Assembly (NCBI GenBank): GCA_000711775.1
Contig: ARYC01001496.1
Span: 1-64,000 of the forward strand
Length of the DNA stretch: 64,000 nt
Origin: Oxytricha trifallax
Taxonomy: Eukaryota > Ciliophora > Spirotrichea > Sporadotrichida > Oxytrichidae
Reading direction: 5' to 3'
The first letter of the stretch is position 1, and the number at the start of each line of letters is the position of its first letter. A program made the translations under genes and the position numbers. Shown here in pieces: positions 25,201 to 35,999 of the stretch. The notes below the pieces were generated by a model. The model had not been told where the DNA came from and ran no database searches. It worked only from the letters and a program-made list of their open reading frames with translations.

Positions 25201-28200
25201 TTTTAACATTTAAAGCAAAATCATTTAAGACATAATTTAAATTCACTGAGTAAATAATTCTATATTTCAAATTATTTGGATGATTTAAATCGTGATAAAA
25301 ATGTTATCTCTGTATATATAAAAAATAAATCATCTTAGATTCATAATTCAATTTCTATTCATTACTAAAATTATAAGCAAACTTTTTTTTAAATTAATTC
25401 ATTCTTATTTTATATTCAAAACACATGTTCTCTTGCTTTTTCTTCTCTCAATAAGATATTTGTTATATTTCTACATATTTCACTATAATTAAACCTAATA
25501 TATTCTAAATTTCTTCAAACATATAAGGAATTTTTTTATAGTTATTTAATGAGATACTCAAACTTTTATTATGAATTTATTTAAATTAAACTTCTGCAAA
25601 TTTGATTACTTTTTTTGTAAGATCATTACATTGAAGCATAAATTATTGCAATGTTCAACTAAATATATGTGTAGAAAACTAAATTATATAATTATAACAT
25701 AACAATCATAAAATTTTAATACAATAGATACTTACTTATAACATCTAAATACTACACCGTTGATTTAATTAGATAATTGTGAAGGTTTAATTACAGTGGC
25801 ACTCTTCAAGAAGTTTCTCTTGTCATCATCAGTCAGATCAGGGTTTTCGACAACGTCCCTTATTCTGCCAATTGTTTCCCTGCAGAACTGATCCTCAATG
25901 GCATGCTTCTGAGATTCAAGATTGGGTGATAAGCTATGATATAGTTTGGTAATGAGTTCAATCACAAGAGCAGTCAAATCAGAGTTCCTCTTATCACACT
26001 CAGCCAATAGCTTCCATATCACATCAATACCTATAAGACTATTGATAAAAAAGATAAAAATAGGAAACTTAATAAATACAAATTAATCTATCAATTATAA
26101 TTAATCTTAACTGCCATGAATTAGGAGTATTCTAAATAATATTGTAGGAATACAATTGATTTGGGAAATTAAATTAAAAATAAATAAATATTAATCTATA
26201 TTATTGGCAGTTAACTTTCTGGAAACCCTGACAATATGGTACTCTTTCGATAGAGAATTCAAAATTAGCTGGACTTTACTATTGGCGGTACCCCTCTATC
26301 GCATCCCTGGAGCGAGATAACTTGACTTTAATTTTTGGTAATTTGTTTAGTTTATTTTAATGCTCAAATTAAAGTCGAGTTATCTCGCTCCAGGGATGCG
26401 ATTGAGGGGTACCGCCTATAGTAAAGTCTAGCTGATTTTGAATTCTCTACCGAAAGAGTACCATATTGTCAGGGTTTCCAGAAAGTTAACTGCCAATAAT
26501 TTAGATTAATATTTATTTATTTTTAATTTAATTTCCCAAATCAATTGTATTCCTACAATAATTAAATTTAGATTTATATTAAATAAATATAATATATAAT
26601 TTAAAACGTTATTATTAGCGTTTTACGTGGAGTAGATCATCACAGCGTTACATCACTCATCATTTCTTCGCCTCTGTATCTGACTACTGTCTGTCTATCT
26701 CAATGTCCCTCTTCTTCTCTTTTTGATGGGCTTGAAATCTCGAATTAGGAAACGGGCTACTATCAGCGCGGTCAAAGGGAATGCTTCCTCACTGCTCTGT
26801 GTCGGAATCTCAGATTGGCAGAGCAGACATTTTGCCTTAAATACTTTGATATCTTCGGGGTCCATGTTACTAAAGGGCAGAGTGTTAGAAATGATTACGG
26901 TGAAGCATCCAATGTATTTTTATTTTACGCTGCCGTACTTCTGCTCATAGCCATTCCTTCACCCTCCATCAACCGTTTCATTCCAGCTATCCCAGATGAT
27001 CCAAAAGCCTTGACAAGATTAATACCGTTTGCGAACAGAATTTGTGGCTTACCCATCTTCCCTGTTTCATGGGGACGTGAAACTGAGAGTTAGACTGCAC
27101 GTTTTATTCGCATATAAGTATATTTCTTCCAGAATGTGAGTGATTTTGTCTTCTCGGTATTGGTTAGCCTTTATATCCACAAGCTGTGAATTTTACTGTT
27201 CTTTCTCTATTTTTAGGATCTCGTAAAGGCCATCAATAATGTGGATATAACCCATTGCTTTAGATTGGCATCTTTTGAAATACTGGAGTCCTCGCCATTA
27301 TTCTTTAGTTCTACGATAAAGTCCTGATGAGATTTTATCATTGTTATCTTGTCCTTAATGGCGACTCTGGATTTATAAATCAACTGATCGGAGTAATTCA
27401 TCTAGCCGAATGATTTTAAAATGACCAATCGCTGAGGTAGATCATGCGCTTTCATCTTTATGTACTTATCTTTACACTATGCCGACCCTGAAAGGCTCAC
27501 AATCATATAGTCATTTGTAACATCTAGATCACCTCTTGCTCCATACGCCTGCTTCTACAATTCCTTTTACTGTTTCGCATTCTATTTTGCAATAACTGTT
27601 CGTAATGCTGAGAAAGCCCGTATATCAGCTTCTCTACATCCACAGCTAATGATAACTAATCGAATGTTTAATGTCTTAGAAACTGAACGGTTAGTTCTAA
27701 TTCTGCCATAATACCTGCATCCTAGCGCCTCTTTTCAGTGAATATGACTTGTTGGCTCAGTTAGAGTCTGTCTTGAAGCGAATACAGAGGTAGTACATTT
27801 TAATGAAACATTTAGTGTAGACCTCGATGTGACTGAAACCCACAATATGACTCGTCATTACGTTGGTTCTTCTTACAGAGGTCCGAGCTGCCCTCATTCT
27901 GCACCTATAGAAAGAATTAGTGGCGGCAGTGAGACATGATTATTAATATTCTTACTGAATCTTGCAAACAGTTATAGGATCACAGTGGCCTATCAGCAAA
28001 TCAAATATCCGCGCTGGTGGTCTCCGGATTTTGCTCCATTTGTTTATTAATATCTAGTAATAGCATTTTAAATTATATATATATATATATTAATAAATAT
28101 ATTTAAAAGTGGTCTCAATGACCCTACCAGACCACTAGACCACAGAGCACTAATTATAAATTTTAATTATTAAATTATTTAATATTAAATCTAAATTTAA

Positions 28201-29123
28201 TTACTATTAAGAATACTCCTAATTCATGGCAGTTAAGATTAATTTGTATTTATTAAATTTCCTATTTTTATCTATTTTATGAATATTTGGTGCTTCATAC
28301 ACTTTGATCTCTAGTTTCTAGTTATAGTTGCTGTTGCCCATGCCAGGGTTGAATATTATCTGAAGCTTATCATCCTGCTCGTTTATCTTCAAGAATATGT
28401 TCTTAAGACAGTCGAATCCAGACTTCTTGATAAACTTGAAGTTGACGTCTTACTGGCAAACTTTGCTCTAGAAAAAGTGTAAAATCAACTCTGGGGAGAG
28501 CTTATTTTGATCGTTAAGTAGCATCTTAAACCAGTCAAAGAAGATGTCTGAGTCGAGAGACACCTTAGATCTGACCATAAGCAAGTCCCATAGTTGATCA
28601 AGTTGATACTCGTCAATTTGCTGCTGAGAGTTTTATAGCACTATATGGAATTGGATTAAAACAATGAAAATAACTTACTCTATCTGATGAAGTTGAGTCT
28701 GATGTATGATTAGACTCTATGACTGAAAGGCAAGTTTAAGACTTCAGCAGATTCGATATTTTACTCATTGAGCACCTTTTTGTTCCAAAGTTCATTAATC
28801 TAGTCATTGTAATGAATAAAATCGAATATAACCAAGTTCACAATATCCTCTTCCTTAATAAGTTTGTTAGCGTAGTCGTTGAGAGTAGGCTGGTTATTCA
28901 CTTTGTAGTTAGGTATTTACTCCAAGATTTTCTGGATTATTTTTATGCATTAAACTGATGATTCGTTGTTTCTAATCTTTGCAATTGCTTTGTAGATGAT
29001 TATATTACAAAGTAAAATGTTATGTTACTTTAAAAAAATATAATCTATTATTACTTAAAAAATCTAATGAAATTGAGCTTTTGATCTCTATCCCAGTTTC
29101 TAATTAGGTCTATGAACTTATCC
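19224..29123 (-). CDS. USP9X-type gene, middle part (minus strand, N-terminal repeats to catalytic cysteine box)
   Basis: Read on the minus strand from pointer GGATAAGTTCATA (29123-29111) to pointer GAGAAATAATTAAT (19237-19224). In order: helical repeats (LDQLWDLLMVRSKVSLDSD, SGFDCLKNIFLKIN); DVIWKLLAECDKRNSDL at 26020; a ubiquitin-like domain at ~25080-24840 (ILLNVYSNMTVWQVKK); EF-hand-like text (RLFNEYDKDIDGRITKEEF, ~24640-24580); a long repeat region (23950-22840, 21410-20640); and the USP Cys box GIRNLGCICYMSSMIQQFF near 19800. QQDTQEFLNLAFDRI and the first finger pair CKNCGN follow. The asparagine usual after the catalytic cysteine (CYMN) is serine here. IESs lie at 20027-20587, 21403-21637, 21774-22847 and 26030-28285, with further unresolved inserts near 24000-24530, 25160-25760 and 19290-19330. 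Confidence 0.88.
20027..20587. other. IES (561 bp), pointer ATTCAAA
   Basis: The plus-strand repeat TTTGAAT occurs at 20020-20026 and 20581-20587. On the minus strand the join reads NAIDQHIQKDTKHDEHE in frame. Strongly AT-rich and without coding potential. Confidence 0.88.
21403..21637. other. IES (235 bp), pointer ATTCAA
   Basis: Repeat TTGAAT on the plus strand at 21397-21402 and 21632-21637. The join on the minus strand gives EQTFKPLINILQGDLGQ without a frame change. Confidence 0.82.
21774..22847. other. IES (1074 bp), pointer AATCAAA
   Basis: Repeat TTTGATT at 21767-21773 and 22841-22847. The minus-strand join gives SSNQNQTSANLSSNQQQ in frame. The shared repeat CAGAAT a few bases away would also give a frame, so the exact cut could differ by some bases. 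The insert is AT-rich (about 85% by eye) with no gene. Confidence 0.78.
26141..26559. mobile_element. 419-bp palindrome nested in the left terminal repeat
   Basis: Ends ATTGTAGGAATACAATTGAT and its reverse complement. The arms are about 190 bp, nearly identical (around six mismatches seen), with a loop at about 26325-26365. It splits the left terminal repeat of the surrounding element, which is continuous in the right copy, so it inserted later. AAT lies on both sides (26138-26140, 26560-26562), a possible 3-bp target duplication, weak in such AT-rich DNA. Confidence 0.82.
26640..28050 (-). pseudogene. Decayed coding region of unknown family inside the inverted-repeat element
   Basis: On the minus strand, long stretches read open with TAA/TAG as glutamine but shift frame several times: AELELTVQFLRHQTFDQ (~27710), DVTNDYMIVSLSGSAQ (~27520), a start-like MNYSDQLIYKSRVAIKDK (27401), MGYIHIIDGLYEILKIEK (~27255), QILFANGINLVKAFGSSG (~27040), and a tail with KVFKAKCLLCQSEIP and a basic RRRG cluster (~26850-26720). 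A possible intron (GTAAGA to CTATAG) lies at about 27960-27910. The single Cys-x2-Cys is too little to name a domain. It could be an accessory or transposase gene of the element, or a germline-limited gene. Confidence 0.5.
29111..29123 (-). other. Pointer joining the micro-segment to the middle part (GGATAAGTTCATA)
   Basis: The plus strand reads TATGAACTTATCC here and again at 37069-37081. Joining through one copy gives ELAMDKFIDLIRNWDRD. The two copies are almost 8 kb apart with the inverted 3' part between them. Confidence 0.88.
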
Positions 29124-29162
29124 AGAAACATTAATTCTATCTAATGATTGGTAAGATTTTAT
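29124..29162. other. 39-bp spacer between two head-to-head gene segments
   Basis: The 5' edge of the middle part (minus) and the 5' edge of the 3' part (plus) lie back to back, separated by only 39 bp of AT-rich sequence. No motif is seen in it. Confidence 0.7.
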
Positions 29163-29176
29163 GAGAAATAATTAAT
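29163..29176 (+). other. Pointer of the inverted junction, 3' copy (GAGAAATAATTAAT)
   Basis: Identical 14 bp occur on the minus strand at 19237-19224. The two copies are in opposite orientation, as required when the segments they join lie inverted to each other. The join reads FVTGEIINDFKCEACN, in agreement with the USP9X family between the catalytic core and the second finger pair. Confidence 0.9.
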
Positions 29177-32100
29177 GATTTCAAGTGTGAAGCCTGTAAC
29201 CAAAGAACAGACGTGGAACGCAGAACAGTAATCGACACACTTCCAAACATGCTAATGGTGCATTTACAACGAATTATCTTCGATTTCGACACTTTTATGA
29301 ATGTGAAATTGAATTCAAGACTTGAATTCCCAAGCACTCTCAACCTCAAACCCTACATGCTAAGTGAAATCCTCAAATAAGAGAAAGATATCATGAAGAA
29401 AGCACAGAAAGACGCTAGAAAGGCTGAGAAACAAAAACTCAGAGAGGCTCAATTGAAGGAACAGTAATAAGAGCAGGTTATGAATGAACACATGGAAGAA
29501 GGAAAATTGGAGGAAGGTATGACTGATAATTTAGGTCATTTGGACATTAAAAGCTCCCCTTAAGCCACTACTGCTGTCTAATCAATTAAATATGTTAATG
29601 TAATTGGCAATTATACTAAGTTAAATTCACTGAATAAACTGATGATTAAGACTCTAGTGATGATGAGGAAGAGCCAATGGATATTGGTGAGGTTATGGAG
29701 AAGGAAGATGAAGAATTATATAAATTTATATATAATATTTTTTTAGACTTCCAGTATAAATTAGTTGGTGTTGTAGTACATATGGGAACAGCATAAGCTG
29801 GACATTACATCTCTTATATAAATATCAATCGAGGTCACAATAATAAATGCTTTCAATTCAAATAAGAGTAATGGTTTTAGGACTTAAGTTATGGGTTATT
29901 CATGCGAATATCATTTTAAAAATTTTCAAGTGCGATTCCATTCTGGATTTTATATTCTAATTCAAATAAGAAAAGGAAATATATAGCTTCTTAAGCGTTA
30001 ACAAGAACCCATTAAAAATCGTTTAATTTGTTTGTATCCTCATAGTTTCAATTAAAACATTTTGGTTTTAACATTTTTGGGGGTAATGAGGTATTATTCT
30101 GTTCTGTAATTCTCTCATTAATTTGACTCATAAAATAATCGGCTATTAATGATATTTAAGATATTATATTCCGGGAAAAAATGGCAATTCTCTTAAAATT
30201 TCATAACGAAACTTGGAAAATTAAAAAATATGATAATTTTACTTCCTAGTTTAGAAAGAAGAAAAGAACTCCTAAAAATCATATAAAGTATTTAATGCTT
30301 TAGAAAAAGAATGAATTTCATAAAATTAGTAAATTAAATATTTTTAATTTTTAAAATCTTAAGCTCTATCAAATTTTATTTATAAAAAAAACTTTAGTGA
30401 ATATTACTTTTCAAATTAATATATTTCTGACATGTTAATGATACTTCATTTTATTTTGTGAATACACGATTAGATTATTAGTCAGAGTATTAAATAAATG
30501 GTGATATGATTAAATTAATTGGAAATTGTTTTATATTAAAATCGTGGCAAGGATGAGGAAGATCCAGAATGGCTCCTAACTGAAAAAGATAAATGGCTTG
30601 AGTTCAACGACTCAACTGTAAAGGATTTCAAGTAAGTTCTATAGTGTTTTAGTAATATGTTTTTATTAGGTTTTCAAGCTTGGAGGATGATTGTTTTGGT
30701 GGAGTAGCCCAAGGAAACTCAGGAATGATGGGTTCAGACGTAAAAAGTGACTACACTAAAAACGCCTACATGCTTATCTATGAAAAGAGAAGAAAGGAAA
30801 AGATGAAGATTGTCATTCCAGATCACTTAATCAGCTAACTGAACTAGTAAAATGAGTCGCAAATCTAAGAAGCTCTAGGTTGCGATGGTACCGCAATCGC
30901 TAGAGTCTTACCAGCTGAACTGCAAAAACAACACTTCTTGCATGTCTTACCATAATTGCAGGAGTAATTAATTCATAAACTGGGCTTATTCCAGGATCAA
31001 GATAAGCATGAAACTTATGCACTTATTAAAATTATTAATATTTAATAGATATTGATTAATAATGGAAGAGTAGAGGAATATAAGTTATCTATTACAAATA
31101 GTTTATAATTCTTTGCTATTCATGTTATTTTAACAATTTTAAATATGCTCCTACAAATATAAACATATAATATTTAAAAAAATAGTTTATTATTGTTTGA
31201 ATCTATTATCATAATTTTAATTAAATATTATCAAAAATATGAATAAGGGTATAAAACATACATTTTTAATTAAATTTCTTTTTACATTATACGAATCATT
31301 ATTGTATGAATATCTTTAAAGTTAATTATTCAATTAAAATAAAATAAACTTAAAAATTATAGTAATCTGATATTAATTTATCAATGATGATCTACTTATA
31401 AATAGATTGATTTTTGTCTAACTAGTTGACTTTAATTCCGCTTAGAAATTTGTACCTAATGAAATTTATAAGGTAAGTATACATTCGTTATTTATATTGT
31501 TTGTAGCATGTTCACTAAGACAATGTCCATTTCTTAAGAGAGAAACAAATAATTGCAAACAATTTCTTCGACACTACAAAAACTATACTTGATTTGGCAA
31601 TGACTTCAAATTAGGAAATTTTTACTGAAAAAGCTCCTCAACTTTCTCAAACACTATTTGAGTTTATTAAATCATAAAAAAGTTGTAACATTTTCAACTA
31701 GGAAATCTCACCCTGCATAAATTATTAATAATAGATACTATTTGACTTTATCTACAGAATGATATTCGAGCTGCTGCCAATGACAACTGAGAACAAATCT
31801 CAGAAAGAATTGAACTAAATCATGTTGAGAGCCCTAAGCCTCAATCAATCACAATTGATTCAGTTTATCGATTAAAGAATATTGGTTGATAAGAGCAAGC
31901 TGGAGAAAGACGAAAGGACATTCATCGAAAATCTCATTCAAAAAATTGATGTTAAATAATCATCATAAAATTTTTTATATAAAATGAAATGTACATATAC
32001 AAATATATCATATGATGTTGATACTAGAGAAGCAAATAAGAATATACTCATATTTATTGTCAACAAACTGTTTGAAATTGAGAGATACGATAAGATCGAC

Positions 32101-35100
32101 GAAATAAAGGGTGTTAAATTGCAATAAATTCTACCCATATTTTAATATTATTAAGCATTACATACTTATGAAATAATGCAGCCAATCTTTGCTATGATTC
32201 CAGAAGATTTTTCTAAGAATTGGTTGAAAATAGGCCAAGTGCTCTCTTTCTTATTTGAAGTGACAAAGAGTGGTTACCCTTAACTTTGTTACATGATAAA
32301 AAATAACATCATTTCAAAGTTAATTGACTTATTTTTGGAAAATGAAAGCCCTCTAGCAGTAGGTAAAAACAGATAAACCATGGGCTCTAATTATGCTTAA
32401 CCTCAATTGGATAACGTCATTCTATTCTTAACTTATAAATAAATCATTCTTAATAAAGAGTTATGCATGCTTACATCTCTTTTTTGAGAATAATTATCAG
32501 TTGGATTTGCAGAAATTACCCCAAACTTAGAATGGTGACTGAAACTGGAGAGTAAGATGAGTTCCTGTAGAATTTCAATTACTACTCAAATTTGTATATG
32601 AATTGTTACCCCGATCAAGAGATACCTCCTCTCTCTAATGAGGATCTATTTATGCTCTCTCAAAAAGCCTTTTATGTGAGAAACTTAAAATCAGGTTATG
32701 AGAGACTGGAATTTGGCAGGCTTATATCTCACTTGTCTTTTACTAATTATGAGTTCAGCAGAATGGTCTGCAAGAAAGTATTGATTGGCATGAATAAAGC
32801 AAGTTCAGATGAATTAGAACCTTACCTACATGCTCTCACTCTACTCCTAATTTTACCAGACCCCTATAGAATGTGTAGGTATGAATGGCTACTAGGTGTT
32901 CCTTAACTTAAAGTAGAAAAGCACACAACCTATAATAACGGGGAGACCTAGACTATTAGGAAGCTGGGGGTTTCAATGATTGATTCAGCAAATGATGATG
33001 TGTTTGAGTATAGATCGACTTTATTCAAGCAGACTTCCACTATAAAAGAAAGTGTCTTGCAAATCTTATACTCATACAGAAAAAGATGGGCGAAATATCT
33101 CTACTAGTCACTCCTTTGCATTTTCTAATCATGCCAATGCGATACGACAGGAATGTTGCTTCATTACTTGAAAACCATGGAGCCTCCTAATTACACCTAC
33201 GGAAGGTACATTGATTGGATACCTGCATTTATCAAAGAGCAAATCGAGATGAATAACAGAAGACTAATTATTATTATTCATAAATTTTAAAGTTCAAGTT
33301 AATCAGCTAAGAGTGAATTACTAATGGGAATTTAAGTTCAAACTCTCCTCGATATGTTCATTAATTGTAGTACAAAATTATATTTAAAATTAGAATGATT
33401 ATAATTGATTGCTAAATCCAAAACCAATCTAGCAGTAAAACAGTTCATAACCATCTGAAGAAATCAATGAAGATAAAGATAAAGAAATTGAATAAATAGA
33501 TACTTCCACTAACAATCAGCAATAGCCTGTAAACCAAGATTAACAACCTCAAAAAGCTTAGGCCAACAATTAGTAAGAGGAGAAATTCAAAGCATTCAAC
33601 TACTCTTCACTTGACGGTGGCCCCGATCAATATCTCATGTGGAATGTTATAGATGAAAAAGTGATTGATGAGAAAATGCTTGAAGACCTAAACATTCACT
33701 TGACAGTGAAGGAGCTTACAGTGAGAATAACAGAAAGCAAGCCAGACGGCCGATACAATAAAATCTTCGCTCCAAACCAATTCTCATACAGCAATAGAAA
33801 CAACAACAACTATAACAAGAACAACAATGGTCTAGGATTTGTTGATGATGATAACGAGAGAGGGAACTAGGACTAGAATATCAGAAACCGTAAGAAGTAG
33901 AGATATGGAAGAGGTCAGAATATTCAAATTGGCACTAATGGCAACTTTGATGGGCAATATGCCACAGTCTTGTAGAATGACGGTCATAGAGTCATGCAGC
34001 CACAGAACAGAAGAAACAGGAATAATATTAAAGGAAGCAATAACAACGGTGGCAAGAAAAAGAAGAAGATGGTTGTTTCAAATAACTACATTCAGAGCAA
34101 TAATGATAATGACAATAATTAAGTGATGATTGTCCTTTTACATTTATCTATAATATAGCTTATTAATTGAATGAAGCTGATTACTATGACAACAAAAATA
34201 ATGGTGCTTAATAAGATGATGATTTCTATGATAACAGTATATCTGCAAACAACCAAGATGCAGATGCAATGGGTAAAACTCATTTACAAATGTATCTTAT
34301 TTGTGGTTGATTTATAGTGGATAGAACTATCACAGCCAAGATAACTCCATGGAGGTAGAGTACAATGAGGACAATCAAGACTAAAACGAGTACTTCTCCG
34401 AGGATGGTTACAATGCAAGATCCAAGCACTTGGAGAACAACCTAGCAGGAACCCCTCAAGATGAATTCATAGACTCTGCCTTAGTTGTAGGTCCACAATA
34501 TCAACAAAACCCCTCAGATCCCTAAGAGATCAATCTGTTGCAAGATATCGATAATGATTTGCAGGATGACAAATTCCCCATTAGTCTGAGTCAGAACAGA
34601 GGTGTAGTGCCAGGTCCAATTGTCACATCATTAAGAGATCAGGAGAAGCAGGAAGAAGCCATGGAGTAGGACTAGCATGATGATGGAAACAGAAACGACT
34701 ATCAGTATAAGCAAGTGCAAAACTAGGATATCGAAATAGACAACGACCCACAAAATGCTGATAATATTGCTGAAATTAAAGTAAAAATAAGAATCAATAA
34801 TATAAAATTTACTAATTGAGGTAAAATAATTGATAATCAACATATTGAAAAAACATAAATTAATTTAATTGTCTAATTTTAAAATCTCTTGTTTTTAAAA
34901 ATTAAGTTAATGCATCTATATATCATTTTATGATAACCTAACATATCTTTCCTCTTGCAGTATAAAAATATTTACAACTTTTTATTGCTAAAATTTTTAT
35001 AAATAATTCTGTATTAAACATCTAAGAAAATTCAAATCAGAATAAATAATTTGAATAAAAGTATAACTAAGATATTTTATTTGAAGGAATAACTAAAATG

Positions 35101-35696
35101 AGCAAGATGATAATCAACAGTATAACACCTACGGGGACCCAGATGCCTGGGAAGCCGCCCAAGCCTGCGTTCTAGTATTCACAGTCCAAAACTTGGATAT
35201 GATGCATAGCCAAAACGTAGTCATCGCCTTCAGAGACTGCACTCAGCCAGGAGAGCAACCTTTGAATTTCAAGATCCCAAGAACGACAGTGCCATCCTTA
35301 ATATTGGGCGGTAAAGAAAGAGATATATTGGTATTGACTAAACTTAAACCTTTCGACACCTGGGGAAGCTATGATTACCAAGTGAGTGTTAAATACCCTA
35401 AATCAAAGGAGATGCAGTCAAAGACTAACTTGAACTTAGCTAAAGTAGACTTTGCTACTAATGAGCAATCATCAAACATTCCTCAACAAACTTTAGGGCC
35501 AGTTATGCAAGATTCCAACATGGGAGCATCCGTGGCCACAGGAAATGATGTGGATATGTATTAGGACTTGATGGATGCTGAATTGGCAAACTCAAAGCCA
35601 TGTATCATAAATTATTTCTGTTTTTAATGTCCCGTTTGCACATTCCTCAACAGTTCATTCTTGACAAGCTGCGAGATTTGCGGATCAAACATATGA
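29163..35696 (+). CDS. USP9X-type gene, 3' part (inverted; finger/His box, C-terminal repeats, RanBP2-type finger)
   Basis: Starts at pointer GAGAAATAATTAAT (29163-29176), giving EIINDFKCEACNQRTDVE in frame with the end of the middle part. The USP core continues: TLPNMLMVHLQRIIFDFD, the His box GTAQAGHYISYI near 29800, then WLEFNDSTVKDF and KNAYMLIYEKR. C-terminal helical repeats follow (31430-33300; WLKIGQVLSFLFEVTKSG), then an acidic Q/N-rich tail, a beta-rich block (35190-35410) and a final RanBP2-like zinc finger CPVCTFLNSSFLTSCEIC. The stop TGA ends at 35696. Inserts: IES 29832-30544, a gap about 31040-31430, a frame change at 32420-32520, and 34780-35090. Introns at 30631-30668 (GTAAGT) and 31471-31506. 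Confidence 0.88.
29832..30544. other. IES (713 bp), pointer AATCG
   Basis: AATCG at 29827-29831 and 30540-30544. The join gives ISYININRGKDEEDPEWLL in frame. The insert is AT-rich and has no ORF of note. A GT...AG reading is possible on paper (GTCACA to GCAAG) but would be far longer than the introns in the same gene. Confidence 0.75.
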
Positions 35697-35999
35697 GCTC
35701 ATAGCTTGTTTTAAATTGCCTCAAGGCAGTTAGATTTATAAAAAACTAACTATATATGGATTTAAAAATAAAACTTTCCCACATATTTTACTATTTATTT
35801 ACTCAATCTTGAAAAGGATTTTTCACAGTCCATAGATTCATTAGTAATCATATTAATCCACAAAATTAAAATTTAAGTAAATTTTAGTGAATTTATTTTA
35901 TCATATTCACGAATATTTTATTTGCACAGTTATATTAATATCTCTATTTCACACTTTATGAGAATTTTGATAGCGTTTCCCTATAAAAAATGGGCTAAA
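35697..35999. other. Spacer after the USP 3' end
   Basis: About 300 bp of AT-rich sequence between two convergent stops (plus 35696, minus 36000). No feature seen. Confidence 0.5.

Larger units (their letters stand above)
26053..28272. mobile_element. Inverted-repeat element (about 2.2 kb) inside an IES
   Basis: The left end GATAAAAATAGGAAA is repeated in inverse orientation at the right end (28272 down). The terminal repeats extend about 120 bp: left 26053-26140 continued at 26560-26590, right 28272 to about 28150. The left copy differs by an 18-bp duplication and by the palindrome inserted at 26141-26559. The interior (26640-28050) is clearly richer in GC than the flanks and contains decayed coding text. 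It looks like a DNA transposon, but I do not recognise a transposase. Confidence 0.75.
26030..28285. other. Large IES (about 2.26 kb), pointer TATT, holding a composite element
   Basis: The minus-strand text reads GAAGCACCAAATATT before it and TATTGATGTGATATGG after it; joining through TATT gives EAPNIDVIWKLLAEC in frame and in agreement with the family. The pointer is only four bases, so the exact cut is less sure than elsewhere. Almost the whole insert is the inverted-repeat element at 26053-28272. Confidence 0.72.

Noticed and set aside
28078..28095. (AT)n run as a possible regulatory or repeat feature
   Set aside because: Short simple repeat in AT-rich transposon flank; no sign of function.
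19224..35696. Two separate, divergently arranged genes instead of one scrambled gene
   Set aside because: The minus-strand part has the catalytic cysteine box but no histidine box, the plus-strand part the reverse, and a shared 14-bp pointer joins them in frame at the right protein position.
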